64,000 nt of DNA, taken from Diplodia intermedia. Its lineage: Eukaryota; Ascomycota; Dothideomycetes; Botryosphaeriales; Botryosphaeriaceae. Numbering within the stretch: position 1 is the stretch's first letter; every line of letters starts with the position of its first letter. A model generated the notes under the pieces. The model saw nothing but the letters and a program-made list of their open reading frames with translations. It ran no database searches and had not been told where the DNA came from. Location: NCBI GenBank assembly GCA_021495925.1, contig JAKEKT010000029.1, positions 124,001 to 188,000 of the forward strand, in the 5' to 3' direction. A program made the translations under genes and the position numbers. This document shows, one piece after another, positions 23,921 to 35,878 of the stretch.

Positions 23921-25371
23921 GTTTTTCTGCTTTTCTTGTTGTTGTCCCGTATTCCTTGACCTTCCCCCGTCTGTTTGATTTGTGTGGGTGTGTCTTCCAC
24001 GACGCCTTTGATTCGGCGTTTCTACCATCGGCGCGGGAGTTTGCTGACTGTTCGGGGGTTTTCTGCCCCTGTGATGCTCGTTAGGGTCTGCTGCGCCTCG
24101 AAGATTTTCACCCTGGGCAACTACTGAGTGGTGGTGGTTTTGCGCCGCGCGTCAACACGGACAATTGCCTTGATTTTCCCGTTGGACCTTTTTTGGTCCT
24201 GTTGGGAGGAAGATGGGAGGAAGAGTAAGAATCCATACTCCGGTTTGTCGGTCACATGAAACGAATGACGTTATTTCATCATTATCTTCTTCTTCTTCTT
24301 CTTTTTTACTCCGCCCCCTAGGTCCGCTTGCCGACCTGCCTTCTCAACTAATGGACGGAGGGAAGGGGGAAAAGGGTTTTGTATATACAGAGTATATCCT
24401 TTGTTCCGGTTCTATTCCCTTGACATCATTTCTTCACTCGCTACCAAAAGCCTTGCTCGGGGCAAAATGGAACTTTCTGCATGAATTCTGCAACCGTGAC
24501 GATGGCATTCCAATATGTTTTTTTTGGTACTGTGAAGATATCCCTCCGTTCGTCTTCATCTCGACTTGGATGGAGGAGAGAAAAAAAAAAGGCCGAGGAC
24601 AACAACACTCGAAGCCTCTCTCCCCGTCAACCGCCTCCGACCCCTATGTCTATCCCGACTGCCTGTCTCCATAATTAACCCCATAGCCAGAGTTTGAAGA
24701 GCGGGGCAACGTGATGAGGCGGGAAAAAAGTGCGTAGCTGAAGAGCCAATGTTCCGTAATGCGTCTCCTCGCTCCCCTACCTCTTTCTTTCCAGCATTTA
24801 CGGCGACACGGCGAACAACAGAACAAAGAAAGAAGAAGACGAAGGTTGGGAATGATGATGGCTATCGCGCAGGAGGCGGGTGCGCGCGTGAACCCACAAC
24901 GCAGAAGCAAGCACCAGTCAATCGCACACACAGATTAAAAAAAAAAAAAAACGTTCAACAAGGTGCGCTGAGGGTAAGTTGAACACTGCCGTCTTTCTTT
25001 GAAATATGTTCCTTTTGGCAACGTTACATTTGTGATTTCCATTCCATCTACTATCATCCAATTCCCCGATGCATACATATTGCGAAGGAATATTCCTTCC
25101 GTCCGCCGCCAATGTAAAAAATAATACATAACAAGCAATTCATGATATCCCACCCACCCTTCCTTCCTTCCCTCCCCGTCCATCCAATCAAACCCTCGAG
25201 GGTCCAACCAATTCTTTGCTTTTGCTTTGCTTCGTGGGCCGTGAGCAGGCCATCCACCCTCCCTCCCTCCCTTCCTCCACAACGAACGACATAAAACCTC
25301 CCCGACCACAGCCTACTCACTCCACCACACCACACCACCTCCAAAAATCCCATCCTCCACACCTACGACGT
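23921..25371. other. Convergent intergenic region, CFEM / SSADH
   Basis: 1.45 kb with no supported gene; the first 207 bp may be a third CFEM exon with its intron. It contains a short CTT run near 24284-24304 and A/T homopolymers. The 3' UTRs of both genes lie here. Confidence 0.5.
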
Positions 25372-27024
25372 CTACGACGACCCCTGCAACGGCTGCCCCA
25401 TACCCCCGAGGGTAATGGTCTTGGTGACGACGTACTCGTCGACGCCGAGGAAGCTGCCCTCGCGGCCGAAGCCGCTCTCCTTGACGCCGCCAAAGGGGCT
25501 GGCGACGTCGGAGATGAGGCCGGTGTTGACGCCGACCATGCCGACCTCGAGGGCCTCTGCGACGCGGTAGCAGCGGTGAACGTCGGCACTAAAGAAATAT
25601 CCCGCCAGGCCGACCTCGGCCGCGTTGGCGAGCCGCACCACGTCGGCCTCGGTGTCGAACGGGAACAGGGCGCCGACCGGGCCGAACGTCTCCTCGTGGG
25701 CGATGCGCATGTCGACGGTCGCGTCGCGCAGCACCGTGGGCTGGAAGAAGTTGGCGCCCAGGTCGGGCCGCTTCTGGCCGCCGACGAGCACCGTGGCGCC
25801 GTGCTTGACCGCGTCCGCGACGTGCTCGGCCACCTTGCCGACGGCGCGGTCGTGGATGAGCGGGCCGTGCGTGACGCCCTCATCGTAGCCGCCGCCGACC
25901 TTGAACGCCTTGACCTTCTCGGCGAAGGCGGCCGCGAACTTGTCGTAGATGCCGCGCTGCACGTAGATGCGGTTGGCGCACACGCACGTCTGGCCCGAGC
26001 TGCGGAACTTGCTGGCGATGGCACCGTTGACCGCCACGTCCAGGTCGGCGTCGTCGAAGACGATGAAGGGCGCGTTGCCGCCGAGCTCGAACGAGAGCTT
26101 CTTGAGCGTGCTGCTGGATTGCTTCATGAGGAGCTTGCCGACGTTGGTGCTGCCGGTGAAGGACACCTTCTTGATGGTGGGGGACGTGGTGATGAGGTTG
26201 CCGACTTCGGGGGTGTTGTCGAGTGCCGTGACAAAGTTGACGACGCCCTTGGGGATGCCGGCGCGGTGTGCGAGCTCGGCGAGAGCGGCGGCGGTCAGAG
26301 GGGTCTCACCAGGAGACTTTGCGACGACTGTGCAGCCAGCAGCCAGGGCGGGGCCGATCTTGCGGGTGATCATGGCGGCGGGGAAGTTCCAAGGCGTAAT
26401 CAGGCCGCACACACCGACAGGCTCCTTGCGGGTGAAGACGCGGTTTGCGCCGACAGTAGCGGGGATGGTGGTGCCGTAGATGCGTGGCGCCTCCTCAGAG
26501 AACCACTCAAAGAAGTTGGCGGCATAGGCAACCTCGCCCTTCGCATCCGCCAGCGGCTTTCCGTTCTCCCATGTTATGAGCTTGGCGAGGTCGTCGGCGT
26601 TTTCGATCATCAGGTCGTACCACTTGCGCAGGTAGCGGGCGCGTTCGCGGCCGGTGAGCTTGCTGAAGGCAGGCAGGGCTGCTGCTGCGGCGTCGATGGC
26701 CTTCTGGGTGTCTGCCGAGTCCATCTCGGGCTGGGTGGCGATGACTGCGCCTGTCGACGGATCGGTGACCTCGAAGGTCTTGCCGGATGCTGCGCCAACC
26801 CATTCGCCATTGATGTAGGACTTGGTCTTGAGGAGCGACTTGTCGCTGAGCTGTCACGCGCCGAAAGGGTCAGCCAATGCCTGGTTGTAGACAATCGTCC
26901 GTCCACTCACCGGAGGGATGTTGTGGCCCATTGCGTATGTTCTCGAGCGGAGGACGGGAAATGAGACGGGATTGAAGCGCGAGCGAACGGCGGTTCTTGC
27001 TGCGAACGCGAGGATGGGCCTCAT
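25372..27024 (-). CDS. Succinate-semialdehyde dehydrogenase, mitochondrial
   Basis: Two exons (26911-27024, 25372-26850; GTGAGT donor, GACAG acceptor, phase 0) give 530 aa. It oxidises succinate semialdehyde to succinate with NAD(P)+, the last step of the GABA shunt. Aldehyde dehydrogenase landmarks are all present: TPWNFPAAMITRKIGPALAAG, SFTGSTNVGK, catalytic Glu about 293 in FELGGNAP, catalytic Cys about 327 in GQTCVCANR, and the C-terminal KESGFGREGS. I chose the upstream ATG at 27024 because the first 31 residues (MRPILAFAARTAVRSRFNPV...) are Arg-rich and acid-free, a good mitochondrial presequence. An in-frame ATG at 26931 could give a cytosolic form. Confidence 0.92.
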
Positions 27025-27690
27025 GATGTGTTATGTAGTGCGGGGCGAGCTGCGATGGGACGAGAGTGGGAGAAGGGCGGCGGGCGAAAAGCAGCTCAGC
27101 CGACGGAGCTCAGCGGGAGCTCGGGCTTCTGATTCGGCGATGGGCGAGCTGCAGCGGCGAGATGCGGGGAGCTGCGATGACGGATGATGACGTTCGGGGA
27201 TTGCAGCAGCTCTGCTGACGCGCGGATCAGTAAACGGAGGAACAGTGGTGGATTTTGGGCCAGCAGCAGCGGCAGGCGTGGTTTTGAAGCTGCTCGAGCT
27301 GTCGACTGGCGGGTATCTCGTCGCGGGGCGCGTCAATGGCGGAGATGGGCCGACGGACGTCAGCGTCAACAGCGGCGAGCCGACGCGACGTGCTGTGGGG
27401 TCGTCGGGTAACCGCTGCACGGGCCCGACTTCGGAGAAGCCCTATTTGCACTTACCTCGACAACATCTCCCGCCATCACCACCTCTTGCCACCTCTGCCA
27501 CCCACCACCCGTAACCATCCACATCTCGGGAAGGCCTGCCCAACTCACCACCAGCCGCGAAGGCCCCCCAGAAACCTCCCAATTGGAGTGGACGGCTCAC
27601 GACCTTACACCTGGGCCCGACAACAGCATGTAAAAACCAAGGGGCTTCCGATGCGGTCCAATCACCGAGGGATCTGTTTGTAAACATACT
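27025..27690. other. Upstream region of SSADH
   Basis: No supported gene; presumed promoter of the SSADH gene. Frames seen here are low-complexity. Confidence 0.45.
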
Positions 27691-28735
27691 CGATCGTCAG
27701 GACGGCCGTGGGCTCGCTGCCGTCTGTCCTGGACCGGATCCCAGGCCCCGGACCGGCCAGCAGCCCACCACCACCACCGCCCAAACTCGGCATTCTCTCT
27801 CGCCTTCGCGTCCGCGAGCTCGTTTCCCGTCGATGCCGACGTGCGCCGGTACGTACCCAGGGCAGCTGCACGTCGGTCTCGTGGCAGAGCGAGGAACTGG
27901 AGCTTGGCGAGGATGGCTGGAATGACGGGGCGCAAAGGGCCGGGCCATGTGTGCGGGGTTGTTCCCGGGGCGCCTTGTGCGAGCGTGACAGAAGGAAGAT
28001 GGGGTGAGGGAGTGAAGGAATCCTGACAGGTGGGAAAGCAAAAGAAAACACTGAAGTGGATTTACGATTGAGTGTTCTGAGAGGATGTCCTGATCCGTCG
28101 GTCGTGACTTGCCATTACTCCTCCATTTTGCGCTTTGCGTGTCTGGTGAACCGGGAAAGCAACAGGAAAGAGAAACAAATATGACAGAATCATGAAGGAG
28201 AAGGGGCATCGTACAGAAAAGCAAAGTCTTCGGTTGCGGCTGAGTCCGGCCCGGGTGCCGTCCCGTGCTGGTGCCTGTTGTTCGTGGATACGGGGCTGGT
28301 GGGAGTCGCGTTCCTTGAACTGCTCAGATAGCGGGGGGTGTTTGGCCCTTTGGCCGGTCGGTACAGTTTTACGCCACGATCTCCCCGGGCGGTCGCCGAT
28401 CCAGGTGCGCTGGGTCGGTTGAGGGTATTGCCGGTGCGTTCTGGGCTTAGAAGTTCAGCTTGTCGCCGGTACGTGGTGATTGGCAGTGAGGATACCGATG
28501 AGACAATCGGTGAAGGCCGCGAACGTGTCCCAACCCGGCACGGCGGCCGTGCGTGGCCTGGTCGAGCGTGCGAAGAGAGCTCCAAGAGGTCGCTTTTCCG
28601 GGGACGGAGGACGGCAGAGGCCCCGAGTCGTCGCGGCCGCCCACTACCGCCGTCGCGTGCCAGCCCCACTGGCGGTCCCGCCGGGTTGGTCGACCCCGGC
28701 CATGGCGGGTGACAAGATGCGTCGGTCCAGTACGA
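27690..28735 (-). pseudogene. Broken RNase H-like sequence
   Basis: Pieces of an RNase H fold appear in order on the minus strand but in different frames. They are YWTDAS (about 28715-28732, strand 1 with the first catalytic Asp), LLELSSHA (possible Glu helix), and AAFTDCLIGIL (about 28489-28515, third catalytic acid). Further on come PAILAKLQFLA, VQLPW, VPAHVGID and GNELADAKAREN (27798-27880). Between VQLPW and VPAHVGID there is a tandem TACG duplication at about 27849-27857, and an extra A lies in an AAA run at about 27824-27826. The distance between the third acid and the C-terminal block (about 630 bp) is far above normal, so this may be two fragments or one gene with an insertion. No function is expected. 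Confidence 0.5.
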
Positions 28736-30340
28736 CAAGGCGCCGGCGGCTTGGACGTTCGCACTCGACGGCGCAGGTTCCTCCGGGACACCTGCTCATC
28801 CTTATCCTCGGGGCTCCGTTCACATGCACGTTCTGGGCAATGCGGTTCACCGAGGGCCATAACTGGATGGCCCACCTCTGCCGTTGGGACCGGAACGTTA
28901 TTCTCTTGGCCCGTCGCTGGGTTCCTTCTTCTTGCCAAAATGTTCACGGTCGATTATTTGCTCCTGGAGTGGGACCGGCTCTGCAGTCCATTGCTCTTTG
29001 AACGAGGGCCCCCGCCGGCGACTTTGACCTCTCTCTCCGATCAGGTAGTCTTCCAGGAGGCCCTGGGGATAGATTGCCACGCAAGCGCGGCTGGGTGGAT
29101 GGGGGTGGTCCTGGTGCGTTCGCTCGGAATTGGATGGTTCTCGAGTTTCGCTGGTGGCCGGTGGGCTCGATAGATCGTCTTTTATCGCAGCTACCAAGGT
29201 GACACGGTCACGGCGATGGACTCTGAGTGGTGAGAGATGATGATAGAGGTTCGGGGTCGCGAGGACTTGGAGACCCATGCGCAGGACTTTTCGAGAAGAA
29301 ACGCAAGGCTCTGATAAAGGCCAATAGTGCCACAAGACATCACTGCAAGGCGGCGTGCCCGTACGCCTGCGAACGAGGATGCGCTATGACCTGCCCCGCC
29401 GAGCTCCGAGAAAAGTCGCCGGGTCGCTGTCCGGGCTTGATCAGCTTGTTGGTGTGCTTTGCAGGCGCGTCCTCCGGGCACTGCCGGTCCACCTTCTCCC
29501 GGAGCTGCTTGTAGCTCTGATCCTCCAGGTGATGATGCTTGCTTTTGTGCGCTGGCTGTTGGTCGGTTGAAAACTTTCCTGCGCGCAGAGGGGGTACGGG
29601 CTTGCCGGGAGTTGGGCATGGTTGCTTGTTCGTGCTTGGTATGTTGTGTAGAGGCGATGAAGAGGCGCGCTGAGCAAGGTCTTCTGTGCCTCCGCTATTC
29701 AGAGCCGCAACACCAAGCTGAGCTCTCCGCTACAATCGTAAAGTCCCCGATTGAGAAGCCTGGCATGTCCTGAAGAGGCAATGATTTTTCCGAGCATACA
29801 GAGTGGATTCCTTAGCAGTCTTTGACCACGACACCTCCAAGCTGTGATACAGTGGCTCGATTTGCATATCATCTACATAAAGCCTGATAGATGCTCCAGG
29901 TGGGTATGTCGCGAGTGGACCGAGACCCGGAGCACACGTCTCCGGAGCAGACAGTCTTCCGCTTTTGATCAGCTGGCCTTCCAAGAAGTCCTGGTCAGCC
30001 CCGTCCAGCTAATCTGGCTGCTACCGTTCAGAAACCTCACATACAGAAGCTACTGCCTCCATCTGTGCCCCATTCCAATTCCGCCTCGTACCGTTGTCCC
30101 GTCCAATCCTCCATATGGCAAGTAGCAGGAGTGAATTAGCAATTATAATTAGAAATTAAAGGAATGGGGGAAAGAGAGAGGATTTATACTGACCAAGAAA
30201 GCAAAAAAGTCTGATTGGCAACTTCACGAAGGAGTGAAACGAAAGGAAAGTCAAAAGCCAGGATGGAGTCCTCGGAGATGAGGTGACAAGAACAGTGAAC
30301 GCAGACCAGCATCGATCGGGGCAGCCAAGGTGTGTTCCTG
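28736..30340. other. Accessory region, no supported gene
   Basis: 1.6 kb between RNase H-like sequences. Frames on both strands are Arg/Ser/Pro-rich and show no domain. No reverse transcriptase, integrase or LTR was recognised. Confidence 0.4.
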
Positions 30341-31096
30341 TCAAAGATCGGTCCCTCCGAGTGCGGCGGCAGCTTCTTGGGAGTCTGGAAGCCCCTCAAT
30401 GTAATTTCCAGAACCGGCACTCCGCCAGTTCATGACTGTGCTCCACTTGCTGCATCCAGACTGCGCTCTCGCGAGCCTGTCGGCAGCTACGTTTGACGCA
30501 ACTCCGGCGTGACCCTTCGTCCTGTCAAACACGCAGCGCACGCCATGCTCCCTCAGCGTCCCGACACTGCGGAGGATCGAGATATTGCAGTAGTCGTCAA
30601 CACGAGCTTGACCAGTTTTTAGCTGGTAGGCGCCGAGGGTTGACAGTGCGTGGGCCGAATCGCACAGTGCGACAATGGTCTTCCATGTCGAAAGGCCGTT
30701 GGCGCTGCGCTGAACAACGACCTTGGCTGCCTCGGCGAAGCCCCCGGCAAGAGCACGAAGTTCCATCTCGTGCGACTCGACTGAATCTCCTTCGTTGGGG
30801 GCCCTGCGGGCCCACGAAGGCCTATCGGCCTTCGTCATGGAGCCGGACGCGAAGTAGAAGTGTCTGCCTCCATCAACCGACTGGATTGCGGCCCACCCAC
30901 CGCGACGATCCGCGTGAACAGAACCGTCCGTGGATATGACCAGCAAATCTTCGTCGGATATTGCCTGGTAGTGCTTTGCGACTGCGATCACATCCTCGTC
31001 TGGCCTCATGATGACTTGACAATCAAGTGCACCATATACCTCTGAGAGATCTCCTTTCCAGTAGCCGACTTTCAACTTCGAGTTCTTCTCCTTCAT
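30341..31096 (-). CDS. Stand-alone RNase H-like domain protein
   Basis: 251 aa from the ATG at 31096 (MKEKNSKLKV); the frame stays open upstream to 31600, so the true start or a 5' exon could lie there. An RNase H fold fills most of the protein. Strand 1 with the first Asp is LLVISTDGSVHADRRGGWA, the Glu helix is MELRALAGGFAEAAKVV, the third acid is VALCDSAHALSTL, and the C-terminal block is KGHAGVASNVAADRLA with the catalytic His and last Asp. All four acids are kept, so activity on RNA-DNA hybrids is possible. No reverse transcriptase is attached or nearby. It may be a domesticated retroelement RNase H or a member of an expanded fungal family. Confidence 0.6.
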   Translation of the reverse strand: MKEKNSKLKVGYWKGDLSEVYGALDCQVIMRPDEDVIAVAKHYQAISDEDLLVISTDGSVHADRRGGWAAIQSVDGGRHFYFASGSMTKADRPSWARRAPNEGDSVESHEMELRALAGGFAEAAKVVVQRSANGLSTWKTIVALCDSAHALSTLGAYQLKTGQARVDDYCNISILRSVGTLREHGVRCVFDRTKGHAGVASNVAADRLARAQSGCSKWSTVMNWRSAGSGNYIEGLPDSQEAAAALGGTDL

Positions 31097-33649
31097 GAAG
31101 TCGTCGGCGCACCATACGCCATCAACTGTGTAACTGATCGCAGTTATCGAGCTCCCAAGTGTCGGACGGTGGAACAACTCACGACCCGTGGGAGGAAGGC
31201 ATGCTGTCAGCTTGACTGCAGGGTGGTGTGCGCGTAGAGGAAGAAGAAGAAGATCTGCGAGCAATGTTACCAACTGCACGTATGTGGTGGGGGAGACGGT
31301 GTGGGTACCTGTGAAGAACAGAGATGGAGAGGCGGGGAGACGGTTGCGCGGACCTGTGGAGAAGAAGGAGAAGAAGAGGCGGCGGGGGCGGCGGGAGCGA
31401 GGTAAACACCAAACCGGTTGCCCGTCGCGACCACGCCGGGAAAACCAACTGTCCGCGTTGCTTCGGGCAGGCGCGCCCGGGTTGACCGCCTTGGGTTCGA
31501 TACTGCCGCCGCGCGCTGCCGCCGCCGTCGCCCGAGCCGCTCGCTGCTCGCTGATGGTGCTGTAGAGCAGTCCTGGACAGTGGTCCAATGCGGTAGACAT
31601 ATACGCCCGCCGGACGCGCTGTCATCGTCTGCTGCGGGCTGTGACAACACCACCACGCTGCAGATGACGGACCAGACGGCGGCCTCAATCTATATACCCA
31701 AAGAGCAATCCTTCGACGCACACCTTGTTGCCGAGTCGGGCCTGGTTGAAGTAGCGCTTGTTTCGGAGAAGTCTTCAATCACCATGTTTGTCTCCGAGCA
31801 GATCTGATGATGCCCAGCATGGCAAGCAGGGCGGCGTAGCTGGACCCAAGGGCGCGTTCAGCGCGGCGATCAGCCCAGGAGAAGCCAAGGTAAACAGCGA
31901 TCAGAACTCTGGCCAGCATTCGGCGCATCTTGTGTCCAAGCATCGCGTGTTTGCTAAAGTTCTCCTCGTCCCAAGAGCGGAGCGTACCTCCGAACGTTTC
32001 CAGCCGATCGGCATCTTCGTCTCTCCGGTAGGCAATTGGGCGGACGCCCCAAGCCAGCTCTTGTTTCCGGAGCGCGCGGCTGAAGTGTGCACGCACGACC
32101 AACCATTCTCTTGAACGAAGCGCCTTGCATATTCGGGATTACCGCTTGTCAGACGTCCGGCTCCCAGACAGAAGGGGTCCCTGAATGGCTTGGAGATACG
32201 CTGGCGAGCGCACAAAAGACACGCCGCACCCTGTGCCGACAGTGAAGGGCGGAGTCCGGCTGACGTACCCAGTCGCCATCCACTCCCCGTTCAGTTCGGC
32301 TTTCCGCGGGGTCCACCTTACCAGAGCGTCGTCACCGTCGCTGGCCGCAAAGCCCGCCCTCTCTCTCCGTCATTTCGCAGATTCGTCGTGGCTCTTTTCC
32401 GTCCAAGTTCCCCGGCTGGCCGCGCACGGGAAATGATGGCGCGCTGCAGCTGTCTCTGTAATCTGGCAAAAGCCATTCGCAATTGAGCAGGTAGAGTCGG
32501 ACAGACCGCGGTGACCTTATGGCCTGATGTACTCAGGTTCACGAGAGCTGGGGACCCACCCCTCCTCCCCTTCTCCCTCGATATCATCTTCGTCATCCTC
32601 AGGCCCAGTAATTTCAGTGAAGAGGAGTATCTAGTGGCCGGAGGATTGGTGGTTTCTACTTTCATGAGACTCTTAGTGCCTGATGAATGGTAATGATCTG
32701 AACATACTTCCTCGCTCCGCGAGGAGCAGGTAGGCAGCTTGCTCCTCCTCCTCCTCAGTAACTTCATCGGCGTTCAGGGTCTGGCGAAGGGGGAAGCGGC
32801 TGGGTGGCTCGAGGCTTTCAACCCGCTTATCTCCTTGCTTCCCGGAGTGCTCAAGATAGACCAGGGCTTCGTACGCGATGTGCCTGCGCGCGCGAAGGTG
32901 GTTGCAATGTGCGGTGGGGTGGGATCACAGCGGATAAGGACGGTATTTTGCATCGGGTTCCTGACCGCCAAATAACATTCAATGGAGGGAAATGAATCAT
33001 TCATTGACTACGAGCCATGTCGCGGTTGGACTAAAGACACGAAGCGTTTGAAGACGCCCGTGTCATAGGTCCTCCGCTTTCGATCATCGGCCTGGCCAAT
33101 AACTGGAATGTGTCCATCCAGTCCTCGTGGCAACTACCGCTCACCCCTCTCTCTCTCATCTCCTTCCCTCCGGATGTCCAGCCACCACCGGGCATTCGGC
33201 AATGAGCCAGGCTGCCCCGGCCTCGCTAGAGTAAGCCGATTACACATTAGCGATTAGAAATTAAGCAACGAAAAAAGGAAGACAAGCAGCGCAATTACGC
33301 AAGGAAAATGGGATGGGAAAGGAAGGAAAAAAAGAAAAAGCAAAAGAAAAGAGAAACCCAAAACAAAACAAAAGAGCAAAGGAAAATGGGTAACTCCCCG
33401 GCAGCAAGCGAGACGACTTCCGGACCATGAGACTGCGCCGTGAGAGATCTACCGGTGGCCTGCGTATTCCGTTGGTCGTGAGCAATATGGCGAAGGGACT
33501 ACCCAAGGAACGTTAGCGAGGACACATGAGGTGTCAAGCACAGGGCTGCGTGTCGGTGGACCGAACACTGCGTGCACGCGACCAGATCGACGAAGGGGTT
33601 CCGTTGGTGAAGGAGACATCGGAGCTGCTAGGCGCCTCCCAGTGGCCAC
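31097..33649. other. Accessory region, no supported gene
   Basis: 2.55 kb. Frames at 31779-32215 (minus) have moderate coding character but no recognisable domain. Purine-rich AAAGAAAAGC-type sequence lies at 33320-33380. No transposon ends were identified. Confidence 0.4.
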
Positions 33650-34614
33650 TCATGAGGACGTTGGCCGTGCTTCAGCCCTAAGACTAAACTGGGCAACTCT
33701 CACCGGGTTCCACGGTTGACCCGACGACACTTGCCCAGCGACATAGTCCGCGGCCTCATTGGCAGGGACAGCGAAGTGTCCCGGTACCCAATGGCACTTG
33801 ACGTACACGCCGTATTCCTTGAGCTTCCGGGCGCACTCCAAGATTAACCGCAGTATCCACGTGTGGGGGTAGCTTTGCCAGTACTCGGAATCACCCGCCC
33901 TGTACAGTCGAAGCCGGTTGAGGCCCCAGAGGCAGTCACTCCAGAGCAGCAGCCGACTGGTAGCCAAGTCGGCCAGCATCCCGACTTCCACCTCGACAAC
34001 TGCGTACTCGAAGCCCCTAAGTATGGCAAGCCTGTGCAACGCGTGTTCAGAGCATCTCTTTGTCCAAGGGGTAGTCGGGTCAAGGGGAAAACTTACAGCT
34101 CCAGCTCCTCCACCTGCAGCACCGGGAGCCTGAGGAGACAGTCACTCGGGCGGTTCCCGAGTGCAAACAGCTCGTGTGTCACAACTTCAAGGAAGAAAGG
34201 TTTCTCCCCCGGCGTTGTCTGTCCCTCGCCCGTTGTAGCGCTCTGGTCACCTCGGGGCGGTAAAACCCGGACCACCGCCACACCTCCTCTGGTATGTTGT
34301 CCCCGGAGGGACGCATCCGCAAAGAGGGCAATGACTTCGTCCGCTGGCGGGACCCAATGGACCTCCTCCGCGATCAGCCTCGCGCGCGCCCGGTTGTGCT
34401 TGACGACATCGAAGTTGAGGTCGTGCATGTCTCCGCGTCGAGAGTCAGTCAGACCAAAACCCTCATTTTCCTCTGCCAGCGCCCTGATGCCTTCGCGTTC
34501 GCTCTGCGTCCGCCGCGGGCGATACGGGGCCTGTTGGTGGCTCCTGTGGGTCTGTGTAATGTTATTTCGAACTTGGGGCGACGGTAAAGGGCAGATGCAT
34601 ACTCGCGGGTGCAT
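33650..34614 (-). CDS. Stand-alone RNase H-like domain protein with intron
   Basis: Two exons, 34097-34614 and 33650-34031, joined by a 65-bp intron with GTAAGT donor and CACAG acceptor in phase 2; about 299 aa if the ATG at 34614 is used. The first catalytic Asp is in VIALFADASLRG and the Glu helix spans the junction (EELEL | LAILRGFEYAVV). The third acid is in LLLWSDCLWGLNRL, and the C-terminal block is CHWVPGHFAVPANEAADYVAG. The intron inside the domain argues for a resident host gene rather than a freshly retrotransposed copy. The N-terminal 100 residues have no known domain, and upstream in-frame ATGs exist, so the start is uncertain. Confidence 0.62.
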
Positions 34615-35878
34615 TTTTGTTGTTTCGGCATGGTTGCGGAAGTCGTGAGGAGAGCGGAGGGTCGAGGGCGCGGGAGGTAGATGTACCCTCCCCGCCGGCC
34701 GACGCGTCGGCGCCGCGTCGGCACGACAACCACAACAACAACAACAAACGCGTAAACACTGAACAGGGCAGGTGCGGCGCGGCGCGGCCGAGTGCTGCGC
34801 ACAGCGTGCGTCAATCTCACAAGCCAACGACGCCCGGCGCCCGAGCGTCGAACTCCCGTCACTGAGCCATAAGCGTGCATGAAGCGCTCTTATTATTCTA
34901 CATCTGGTGGCCGGGCAAGCCAGTTTTGACCAGAGTACACGTTTTCTATCAGCATAGCTACGCCAGGTGGCAGTTTGTGAGAAAGTGACTCGCTAGCGTC
35001 TTACATAACGCTGCGGTGACGGCTGTACTCGTCTGACAGTTTCACCATGATGACGACTGTGTGGTGCTGACTTTTTTTTTTTTTCAAGTGCGCTGGGCGA
35101 GCGCGCCGGAATATCTGCAAATTTCGGTTGCTTCCAGACGTGGCAGGCGCGGGGTTTCCGGGCAGACACTCCGTTGCTGGGCGGGCGGCTGGCCCGCCCA
35201 GCGCCATCCACAAGCCTCTTCATACAGCACCTCAAGGTCGTCTACATACGACTACACTCTACACTAGAATCAATGCTCCATGGCTCTTCCGCCATAGGTG
35301 TGTCGGCGAATCGGGACGGTAGCGGCCACAACGCGCGCCGACAACGATTTCGGATCCAAGTGGCTCGCACCAGACCACCGCAACTTGAAGGAACCGCTGG
35401 CACGACAAGAATATATGTCCCAGAGGAGACAGGACATTGAAGTGAAGAAGGTGAGCTGCTGCCGCTGTGCAAGGATGCTGTTGCTGACTTGGATGTCCAG
35501 GTGATTCGGTCCCGCGCCGCGAGTACTTGGGGATGAACAGTATGGATAGTAAGGGAGTCCCAGGCACAACATACAGGCAATACGAGCAATGGAGCAGTGT
35601 TCTTACGCTCAATCGGTTGGCGTGGATCTACAAGACGATTTGTTGACTCTCCCGAGGCCATTGTAGTGCCGCCCACCCTCCTACGATCCATGCCCACTAT
35701 CCCCAGCCACGAAACACCCAGCCGACACACACCAGGACGGAGGCGCAATGCATCGCGTGGAGCAAAGGACGACGTGAAGTGAGCGAGGCCGCCAAGGCGA
35801 GGAAATACGTCGCGCCGCTCTCGCACCAGTCCCCAAGCGGCATCCCTTCCGACATCCCTGCCACCCAGCATTCCTGCC
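34615..35878. other. Intergenic, no supported gene
   Basis: 1.26 kb with a CAACAACAA tract near 34733-34748 and a T14 run near 35070. Short frames only. Confidence 0.45.

Noticed and set aside
25216..26964. 582-codon plus-strand frame opposite SSADH
   Set aside because: Antisense shadow of SSADH; its Gly/Ala/Val/Asp-rich composition shows no domain.
27690..34614. Complete LINE or LTR retrotransposon
   Set aside because: Only RNase H-like parts were found; no reverse transcriptase, gag, integrase, LTR or poly-A tail was recognised.
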